Assembly: GCA_902766655.1 (NCBI GenBank)
Contig: CACXEL010000303.1
Span: forward strand, 1-11,669
DNA from: an uncultured Lachnospiraceae bacterium
Lineage (GTDB): Bacteria > Bacillota > Clostridia > Lachnospirales > Lachnospiraceae
DNA length: 11,669 bases
Reading direction: 5' to 3'
The translations under genes and the position numbers were made by a program. This document shows positions 6,518-11,669 of this stretch, piece by piece; the stretch's first letter is position 1; every line of letters starts with the position of its first letter. The notes under the pieces were generated by a model that was not told the origin of the DNA, ran no database searches, and worked only from the letters and a program-made list of their open reading frames with translations.

Positions 6518-7996
6518 ATGAATTATATTATAGGTATTGACCAGAGCACCCAGGGCACCAAGGCCCTTCTTTTTGACGAAAATGGAACCCTCTGCCACCG
6601 CTGTGACCTGCCCCACGAGCAGATCATCAATGAAAAGGGCTGGGTTTCTCACGATCCGGAGGAGATTCTGCGGAATACGATTGCTGTGACCAGAACACTG
6701 ATTGCAGAGTCCGGTGTTCACACGGCGGATGTCAAGGGTATCGGTATCAGCAACCAGAGAGAGACGAGCGTGATCTGGGACAGGGAGACCGGTAAGCCGC
6801 TGGCCAACGCTATTGTGTGGCAGTGCTCAAGGGCATCTGAGATCTGCAGAAGGCCTGAAATTGCCGCGGCGGCGGACATGGTCCGCGAGCGGACGGGGCT
6901 GAACCTGTCGCCTTATTTCCCGGCAGCCAAGATCGCATGGCTTCTGGAGAATGTTCCCGGCGCCAGGGAGAGGGCAGATGAACATAAGGTCTGCCACGGC
7001 ACGATTGACAGCTGGCTCGTTTATTCTCTTTCCATTGAGAAGGCCTACAAGACGGACGCATCCAACGCTTCCAGGACCCAGCTGCTGAATCTGGCGACCC
7101 TTGAGTGGGATCCGGAGGTCTGTGCCCTTTTCGGCATCGATCCGGCCAACATGGCTGAGGTCTGCGCTTCCGACAGCTGCTACGGTTACACTGATCTGGG
7201 CGGGTTTTTCGAGAAGCCGATTCCGATCCACGGTGTGCTTGGTGATTCCCACGCGGCCCTTTTTGGCCAGGACTGCACCAGGAGCGGCATGACGAAGGCT
7301 ACTTATGGTACAGGATCATCTGTTATGATGAATGTCGGCGAGAAGCCGGTATTCAGTCCCAATGGTGTTGTTTCCTCCATTGCCTGGAAGATGGGCGATA
7401 CTGTTGAGTATGTGCTTGAGGGCAATATCAATTATACCGGCGCTGTCATCAGCTGGCTCAAGGACAATGTGAAGCTGATTTCCTCGGCTAAGGAGACCCA
7501 GGCCCTGGCGGAAAATGCAAACCCGCTGGACAAGACTTACCTGGTTCCGGCCTTCACCGGCCTTGGCACCCCCTACTGGAACGACACCTGCACGGGCGTC
7601 ATTACCGGCATCACCAGGACCACCGGCAAGAACGAGATCGTCCGCGCCGCCCTGGACTGCATCGCCTACCAGATCGCGGACATCGTCCGGATCATGGGCC
7701 AGGATTCCGGCCTGCCGCTGGCTGAGCTCCGCGTGGACGGAGGCCCCACCGGCAATTGCTATCTCATGCAGTTCCAGTCCGACATCCTGGGCATTCCCGT
7801 CCGGGTAGCGGCCATCGAGGAGCTCTCAGGCATGGGCGCCGCCTTCGCCGCGGGCCTTGGCATGGGAGTATTTGAGAAAGAGAAGATTTACGGCTCCACA
7901 GCCAGGAAGATCTACACGCCTGCGGCGGACGCTGCGGTCGTCGAGGAGAAGCTGGCGGGGTGGAAGAAGGCAATCAACCAGGTGCTGAACGCTTGA
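6518..7996 (+). CDS. Glycerol-kinase-like FGGY carbohydrate kinase (candidate D-apulose kinase)
   Basis: A 492-residue FGGY kinase. The N-terminal phosphate loop IDQSTQGTK (7-15), NQRET (79-83), WQC (101-103), TDASNASRT (179-187), GDSHAALFGQ (242-251) with likely catalytic base Asp243, YGTGSS (263-268) and VDGGPTGN (406-413) follow glycerol kinase closely. Compared with E. coli GlpK as I recall it, substrate residues Arg83, Glu84, Trp103, Tyr135 and Asp245 are conserved with a constant offset of two, but Gln246 is Ser244 here. That keeps the glycerol-like pocket while changing one contact, which suits a larger branched substrate such as D-apulose. It would phosphorylate the isomerase product before the transketolase step. 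GGGAG seven bases before the ATG supports the start. Automated annotation would probably say glycerol kinase; that remains possible. Confidence 0.88.
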   Translation: MNYIIGIDQSTQGTKALLFDENGTLCHRCDLPHEQIINEKGWVSHDPEEILRNTIAVTRTLIAESGVHTADVKGIGISNQRETSVIWDRETGKPLANAIVWQCSRASEICRRPEIAAAADMVRERTGLNLSPYFPAAKIAWLLENVPGARERADEHKVCHGTIDSWLVYSLSIEKAYKTDASNASRTQLLNLATLEWDPEVCALFGIDPANMAEVCASDSCYGYTDLGGFFEKPIPIHGVLGDSHAALFGQDCTRSGMTKATYGTGSSVMMNVGEKPVFSPNGVVSSIAWKMGDTVEYVLEGNINYTGAVISWLKDNVKLISSAKETQALAENANPLDKTYLVPAFTGLGTPYWNDTCTGVITGITRTTGKNEIVRAALDCIAYQIADIVRIMGQDSGLPLAELRVDGGPTGNCYLMQFQSDILGIPVRVAAIEELSGMGAAFAAGLGMGVFEKEKIYGSTARKIYTPAADAAVVEEKLAGWKKAINQVLNA

Positions 7997-8016
7997 TATA
8001 TAGTGGAAAATGTGGG

Positions 8017-8049
8017 AGGCCATGCCGGGAGGTGTGGCCTTCTTCTTTT
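8017..8049 (+). terminator. Intrinsic terminator after the kinase gene
   Basis: AGGCCA (8017-8022) pairs with TGGCCT (8035-8040), extended inward by G-T and C-G pairs, and is followed at once by TCTTCTTTT. It lies 20 bases after the kinase stop and ends the sugar operon. Confidence 0.75.
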
Positions 8050-8110
8050 GTGGTTCAAAGTCCGCTTTGGCTGCTTTAGAGGGATATCCGGATCTGCATA
8101 GGCAATTGGC

Positions 8111-8139
8111 TTTCATTTTTCGCATATAAGGTCTATACT
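8111..8139 (+). promoter_or_regulatory. Candidate promoter of the secreted-protein gene
   Basis: A good -10, TATACT (8134-8139), has TTTCAT (8111-8116) as a weak -35 at 17 bases. It is 109 bases upstream of the ATG at 8248, after the preceding terminator. The long leader has no other recognisable element. Confidence 0.5.
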
Positions 8140-8247
8140 GAATGCTGTCTCATAAATCCATTATGCTGACAGTGGCAGTTTTACAGTTGCCTGTCTCGTT
8201 GGCGGATGGAGGGTTTGCGAAAATATGGATTGATGCAGGAGGTAGAA

Positions 8248-9906
8248 ATGAAGCCATATTTCAAAAAATATCTCGCCTTCATACTGGCAGTCGTTCTGCT
8301 TCAGTTCCCGGTCGGTGTCCGGGGAGCTGATTTTGAAGCTGCGGGTGCAGGTATTGCGGCAGAAACGCAGGAGAACGCTGTTCTCGTGACATCTCCGTCG
8401 GCAGCGGAAGTGGCAGATGCTGAGGTGAGCAGTTATCAGGCTGTAGAGGGCGATGCTGTAGATCTGACAGCCCTGGCGGACGATCCGGAAGAGCCGGAAG
8501 GCCAGGAGCCGGACGTGACGGAAGCGTCGGTGCCGATCGAAACAACGGACCCGGGCGGCACACCGGATCCGACTGAAACGCCGGATCCGACTGAAACCCC
8601 GGACCCGACCGGCACGCCGGATCCGACCGGCACGCCGGATCCGACCGAAGAGCCCGATCCGACTGATACGCCAACGCCTTCCCCGATCAGTATCTCCAAG
8701 GCAAGCGTTGCGTCCATCAAGGATAAAACGTATACCGGGTCGGCCATCAAGCCGGAGCCTGCTGTCAGCTATGGCGGCAAGAAGCTGGTCAAGGGGACTG
8801 ACTACGCGCTGAAGTATTCCGCCAACACGAAAGTCGGAACTGCTACTGTCACTGTCACCGGACAAGGAAAGTACACCGGCTCCAAAAAGGTGACCTTCAA
8901 AATCATTCCTGTGGGAACCAAGCTTTCCACGCTTGCGAACACGGCCAAGGGCGTGCAGGTCACGTGGAAAAAATCTGCCTCCGCGACCGGCTACATTCTC
9001 TACAGGAACGACGAGAAAATAAAGACCGTCGGCAACAATACCACGGTCACCTTTACAGACACAGGCGCCAAGACGAACGGCAGCAAGTATGTTTACAGAG
9101 TCGCGACCTATAAGACCGTCGACGGTAGGAAATATATCAGTGCCAAATCGGGCGGGAAGACGGTTGTTTTCATTTCCCGGCCGGCCATTAAGAAGCTGGC
9201 GAACACCGCTAAGGGCATTACGATCCAGTGGGCCAAGAACAGCAAGGCGACCGGCTACTACATTTACCGGGGATCCGACAAGATTAGGACCATCAAATCC
9301 GCCTCGACCGTGAAGTACACTGATACCGCTGCCAATGTGAACGGTAAGAAGTATACATACAAGGTCGTTGCCTACAAAACGGTCAGTGAGAAGACATATA
9401 AGAGTCCTGTTTCCAAGGCTGCGAGCCACTATTTTGTCAGCAGGGGCGCAATCACAAAGCTCAGCAGTACGTCCAAGGGCGTGCTTGTCCAGTGGAGCCG
9501 GAACAGCAAAGCATCCGGCTACTACATCTACCGCGACGGAAGCAAGGTAAAGACAGTCAGCGGCAGCTCCACGGCATCGTGGACTGATACAGGCGCTGCA
9601 AGGAACGGCGAGCAGTACTCCTATAAGGTCGTAAGCTTCAAGAAGGCAAATGATGTCATTTACAAGGTAGCAGCTTCAGCCGAGAAGGTTATTACCTACC
9701 GGAAGCCTGTCGTGGTCACACCGACACCCACACCCAGACCGACTGCAACGCCGAAGCCGGTCAGCAGCACAGTCTACATCACTAAGACCGGTACAAAGTA
9801 CCATCGCGACGGATGCGGGTCCCTGAGCAGGAGCAAGATCCCGATTTCGAGAGCGGATGCCATCGCCAGAGGCTATACGCCCTGCCATAACTGCAACCCG
9901 GGCTGA
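8248..9906 (+). CDS. Secreted multi-domain protein: Pro/Thr linker, Ig-like and three FnIII-like repeats, C-terminal His/Cys domain
   Basis: A 552-residue exported protein. The start at 8248 has AGGAGG five bases upstream and gives a clean signal peptide (MKPYFKKYLAFILAVVLLQF, cleavage near residue 26). Acidic region 27-100; Pro/Thr linker 101-147 with six TPDPT[E/G]-like hexapeptides; a bacterial Ig-like domain about 149-221 (TYTGSAIKPEP, DYALKYSANTKVGTATVTVT); three tandem fibronectin-III-like modules of about 88 residues (222-311, 312-398, 400-484), each with TAKG or TSKG, a Gly-Tyr-Tyr/Ile-x-Tyr-Arg strand and a TDT turn; a second linker 491-504; then a 48-residue tail with His519, Cys523, Cys546 and Cys549 as candidate zinc ligands (KYHRDGC, GYTPCHNC). 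No catalytic domain or sortase/S-layer anchor is seen, so it is likely an adhesive, structural or wall-associated protein. It is a separate unit from the sugar operon. Confidence 0.85.
   Translation: MKPYFKKYLAFILAVVLLQFPVGVRGADFEAAGAGIAAETQENAVLVTSPSAAEVADAEVSSYQAVEGDAVDLTALADDPEEPEGQEPDVTEASVPIETTDPGGTPDPTETPDPTETPDPTGTPDPTGTPDPTEEPDPTDTPTPSPISISKASVASIKDKTYTGSAIKPEPAVSYGGKKLVKGTDYALKYSANTKVGTATVTVTGQGKYTGSKKVTFKIIPVGTKLSTLANTAKGVQVTWKKSASATGYILYRNDEKIKTVGNNTTVTFTDTGAKTNGSKYVYRVATYKTVDGRKYISAKSGGKTVVFISRPAIKKLANTAKGITIQWAKNSKATGYYIYRGSDKIRTIKSASTVKYTDTAANVNGKKYTYKVVAYKTVSEKTYKSPVSKAASHYFVSRGAITKLSSTSKGVLVQWSRNSKASGYYIYRDGSKVKTVSGSSTASWTDTGAARNGEQYSYKVVSFKKANDVIYKVAASAEKVITYRKPVVVTPTPTPRPTATPKPVSSTVYITKTGTKYHRDGCGSLSRSKIPISRADAIARGYTPCHNCNPG
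8560..8667 (+). repeat. 18-base tandem repeat encoding the TPDPTE linker
   Basis: Six tandem 18-base units of the type CCGGATCCGACTGAAACG encode TPDPTE/TPDPTG-like hexapeptides (residues 105-140 of the secreted protein). Units differ mainly by single bases. Such arrays can change copy number by slippage without breaking the frame. Confidence 0.8.
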
Positions 9907-9930
9907 ATTTTCAAAATGATTAATTGAATC

Positions 9931-9967
9931 AAAAAGGACATGACCTTGATGAGGCCATGTCCTTTTT
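9931..9967 (+). terminator. Bidirectional intrinsic terminator
   Basis: AAAAAGGACATG (9931-9942) pairs with CATGTCCTTTTT (9956-9967), with two further G-C pairs inside after one mismatch and a 7-base loop. The A and T runs at the ends allow it to work on both strands, for the secreted-protein gene and for the convergent small gene at 10021-10176. Confidence 0.85.
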
Positions 9968-10020
9968 GATCTGGGAACCTGTTACAAGGTCCCCGTGCTT
10001 ATTCAGTTAAGAAATATTAT

Positions 10021-10176
10021 TTACTGCCTCAGGAGCTTGGCAAGGTACTCTGTGCTTTGCTCGTTTCCCAGAGCGGCGGCACTTGCCAGGGCGAAGAACC
10101 TCTCGTTCTCTTTCAGATAGCTGCGAATAGACTCCATCATGCTGTGTTCTTTCTTGTTGTTCTTAGTGTTGCTCAT
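10021..10176 (-). CDS. 51-residue hypothetical protein behind a strong promoter
   Basis: A small gene of 51 codons plus stop. The product is charged and soluble, with a Lys/Asn-rich start (MSNTKNNKKEHSMMESIRSY) and a likely amphipathic helical remainder (LKENERFFALASAAALG, then EYLAKLLRQ). I recognise no family. Evidence that it is real: a near-consensus promoter at 10217-10244, an AAAGGA ribosome site about eleven bases before the ATG, sensible codon use, and a bidirectional terminator downstream. There is no signal peptide or membrane segment. The spacing of the ribosome site is a little long; an inner ATG pair at codons 13-14 is an alternative start. Confidence 0.6.
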   Translation of the reverse strand: MSNTKNNKKEHSMMESIRSYLKENERFFALASAAALGNEQSTEYLAKLLRQ

Positions 10177-10195
10177 GATTTTAAAAGTCCTTTCT

Positions 10196-10209
10196 GTACC
10201 CCTCGGTAC
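10196..10209 (-). promoter_or_regulatory. Small inverted repeat at the start of the 51-residue gene's transcript
   Basis: GTACC (10196-10200), four bases, GGTAC (10205-10209) lies right at the predicted transcription start, 7 bases downstream of the -10. It could be an operator or a 5' RNA stem. It is short, so chance is not excluded. Confidence 0.3.
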
Positions 10210-10216
10210 GAAAAGG

Positions 10217-10244
10217 ATTGTATCACTTGCACAAAAAATGTCAA
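10217..10244 (-). promoter_or_regulatory. Near-consensus sigma-70 promoter of the 51-residue gene
   Basis: Read on the minus strand: a perfect -35 TTGACA (10239-10244), a 16-base spacer, and -10 TACAAT (10217-10222, five of six). It is the best promoter match I see in this window and gives a leader of roughly 35 bases before the ATG at 10176. Confidence 0.75.
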
Positions 10245-10465
10245 TCGGTATAGTGCATAATGGCCAATAAAGGGTGCGAAATGACCAGTTGTCTGCGGAA
10301 CCTCAGTGAAGTGAAGCTCGGCGAGCTGACGGCACAAAAAGCATGAGGATGGGAGTCTTGGAAGCCGGACTGGCCATCTTTCACCAATAAGCAGCCAAAT
10401 CTCAACTCACCTGATGAAAATGTAAAAAATAGAATCAAAATGAAATAATCCTCCGCGGAAATGAT

Positions 10466-10735
10466 TTATAGTACACATCGTAACGAGGGAAACGAAAACC
10501 TCAGGAATAAAAAGATCAGCCCAACAAGCGGAGGAATATAGATCATGTTTACAAAAGCAATGAGCGCATCCATGTCAGCCAAGGCCGCCAAGGCCTCCGA
10601 CAACAGGAAGAACAAAATGAAGACCAGATCCATGAGCCCGGATTTCACAAAGATCCTGGCAGCCCATACACGCTTGGCCAACGTTTTCGGCGTTCTGATG
10701 CCGATGTAAATCGTGAATATGATGGCTGACATCAT
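10466..10735 (-). CDS. Doubtful small membrane protein, 89 residues
   Basis: The open frame continues upstream to 11068, but that part crosses a terminator and the LysR gene end, so only the part from the ATG pair at 10735/10732 could be a gene. The product starts MMSAIIFTIYIGIRTPKTLA and has two hydrophobic segments (about LMDLVFILFFLLSEALAAL and AFVNMIYIPPLVGLIFLFLR), giving a plausible two-span integral membrane protein with a basic N-terminal region. I recognise no family. The ribosome site is poor (AGAGG ten bases away). It could also be a chance hydrophobic frame or a remnant. Confidence 0.35.
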   Translation of the reverse strand: MMSAIIFTIYIGIRTPKTLAKRVWAARIFVKSGLMDLVFILFFLLSEALAALADMDALIAFVNMIYIPPLVGLIFLFLRFSFPSLRCVL

Positions 10736-10930
10736 TATTCTGCCGCCTCTTTCCGGCAGTAGGGTGTCAGCGGACAGCGAGAGGGCTGCTTTTACATAAA
10801 AGCCGGCGGATGCCAGGCTTTGCCATAATTGATTGCGGTGTAATGACCTGAAAATAGAGCCATGATCTTCCCCGGACTTACTTCTTCCAAACCATCCGGA
10901 GATTTCAGCCAGAGACGCCGAAGCGATATA

Positions 10931-10968
10931 AAAACGGACACGACCGTATGTGCGGCCATGTCCGTTTT
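10931..10968 (-). terminator. Intrinsic terminator of the LysR-type gene
   Basis: AAAACGGACA (10931-10940) pairs with TGTCCGTTTT (10959-10968), with inner CCG/CGG pairs. It begins 29 bases after the LysR stop in the direction of transcription. T-rich flanks on both strands mean it could work both ways. Confidence 0.8.
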
Positions 10969-10997
10969 CTTTTGATATCTCGATGGATAGCTCTTGG

Positions 10998-11497
10998 TCA
11001 GCTCCTGTCAGTATTCGTCTTTCCGAAGGATATGACAGGGGCGTCATCCGCTTCTCCGCTGATGCCATTCTTCCGGAAGGCTTCCAGGAAAGACAGGACG
11101 TTTCGGGAGGGAGTCAGTGAATAATAGAGACCGTACGGTATTAGAAGTTCCTCCTCGAAGGGAAGGAAGCGGAGAAGGGGATGGGATTCGCGCAGATGGT
11201 CAACGACCAGGAGGAGGCTTCGCCGGGTGACTGCCTCGTTGAGTGTGGCGAAATCGATGAAGCTGACCGGGCGAAAGCGGACGTTGGGGGCTTTCCCGCG
11301 GATACGCTCATGAAATTCCCTGTAGCAGCTGTTGACACTGTCGGCCAGCGTGATTACCTCCTGGTCATTCAGATCCTCTATCCGAAGAGAATCTTTGCTG
11401 GCCAGCGGGTGATTGGGAGCCAGAGCGATGCGCATGGGAATTCGGGCAAGGCAGAATTTGTGGCAGAGGGGTTCAAGGAGTTTATTTCCGAAAAAAA
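10998..11497 (-). pseudogene. LysR-type regulator, C-terminal half, frame broken at an A7 run
   Basis: About 165 residues of a LysR-type effector-binding domain end at the stop 10998-11000. Recognisable parts are RIALAPNHPLASKDSLRIED (the 'HPLA' segment typical of the family), QEVITLADSVNSCYREFHER, FIDFATLNEAV (the 'v.. G.Gia' region is poorly kept) and the C-terminal LSFLEAFRKNG helix. The same frame extends upstream of the first Met (11435) through FFGNKLLEPLCHKFCLARIP, so 11435 is not a true start. Near the seven-A run at 11491-11497 this frame loses coding sense, while another minus frame offers DELRTLGIRVDLIPFF, resembling the preceding LysR motif; one extra base in the run would join them. 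The DNA-binding N-terminus would lie outside the window. It could be a frameshift, a truncation or a sequence error. Confidence 0.6.
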
Positions 11498-11506
11498 GGG
11501 GATTAG

Positions 11507-11669
11507 GTCGACACGGATGCCGAGAGTCCGCAGCTCGTCTATGATGTCAACAGCGACTACAACGATTTCGTGGATGTGGCTATCGGAGAGCATGGACCGT
11601 ATCGCAACGGCGCGGATGCTTACATGATGGCCGTCATGAAGAAACTGGCTTCCGCCGGGATCGACCTGG
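11507..11669 (+). other. Open plus-strand frame at the window edge without a start codon
   Basis: Directly after an in-frame TAG (11504-11506) a frame stays open to the window end for 54 codons, with mostly G/C third positions. It reads like real protein (DYNDFVDVAIGEHGPYRNGA, then AYMMAVMKKLASAGIDL) but has no ATG until codons 41-42. Codon registers of this frame and the competing minus LysR frame coincide, so one is the antisense shadow of the other. I cannot name a family. Either a 5'-truncated gene meets the LysR gene here, or the LysR reading is correct and this is a shadow. Confidence 0.3.

Noticed and set aside
6134..6721. 195-codon minus frame across the repeat gap and the kinase start
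   Set aside because: Repeat sequence translated twice (SDCSSLR-like blocks) plus kinase antisense; no coding character.
8161..9429. 422-codon minus frame opposite the secreted protein
   Set aside because: Arg/Gly-rich shadow of the FnIII repeats, whereas the plus frame has a ribosome site and signal peptide.
10241..10438. 65-codon minus frame starting with TTG
   Set aside because: GGAGG lies 11 bases upstream, but the product has no recognisable features, and the frame runs into the promoter of the 51-residue gene. A 21-codon plus frame at 10281 is equally unconvincing. I see no supportable gene between 10245 and 10465.
10736..11068. N-terminal extension of the 10466-10735 frame
   Set aside because: It crosses the LysR terminator and overlaps the LysR 3' end, so it is unlikely to be translated as one protein.

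Overview
The window looks like a chromosomal segment of a GC-rich Firmicute, most plausibly a gut or rumen Clostridia/Lachnospiraceae-type organism. The reasons are strong AGGAGG-type ribosome binding sites before most genes, GC-rich third codon positions in the metabolic genes, intrinsic terminators with T tails, and a secreted Pro/Thr-linker plus fibronectin-III-like protein of a kind common in that group. This taxonomic guess is an inference; there is no rRNA or marker gene here.

Layout. Positions 1-242 hold two tandem copies of a GC-rich intergenic repeat and a terminator. On the minus strand a LacI-type regulator (1560-2567) and a cytoplasmic-looking alpha/beta-hydrolase esterase (243-1526) form a two-gene unit. 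Divergent from it on the plus strand is a sugar catabolic cluster: an L-fucose/L-arabinose-isomerase-family protein (2773-4197), a split transketolase (N-terminal subunit 4337-5167 and C-terminal subunit 5160-6095, overlapping by 8 bases), a 422-base intergenic region with repeats and a strong hairpin, and a glycerol-kinase-like FGGY kinase (6518-7996) ending at a terminator. The 205-base gap between regulator and isomerase carries nested inverted repeats, a candidate promoter and a 14-base perfect palindrome.

How the genes may work together. Isomerase + FGGY kinase + two-subunit transketolase, with no aldolase or epimerase in view, is the set expected for the transketolase route of D-apiose catabolism: D-apiose to D-apulose, to D-apulose 4-phosphate, then to D-xylulose 5-phosphate and dihydroxyacetone phosphate. 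A kinase built like glycerol kinase but altered at one glycerol-contact position fits a substrate with a glycerol-like branched end. D-apiose occurs in plant rhamnogalacturonan II and apiosides, and the esterase could remove acyl groups from such material. The pathway assignment is inferred from family and gene order, not proven; no transporter is visible.

The right part is less coherent: a secreted multi-domain protein (8248-9906) with a C-terminal His/Cys putative metal site, a 51-residue gene behind a near-consensus promoter (10021-10176, minus), a doubtful small membrane protein (10466-10735, minus), and the C-terminal half of a LysR-type regulator (10998 to about 11497, minus). The regulator's frame breaks at a seven-A run, right where a plausible plus-strand reading frame without a start codon begins. 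That edge is a real lesion, a gene junction or an assembly problem.
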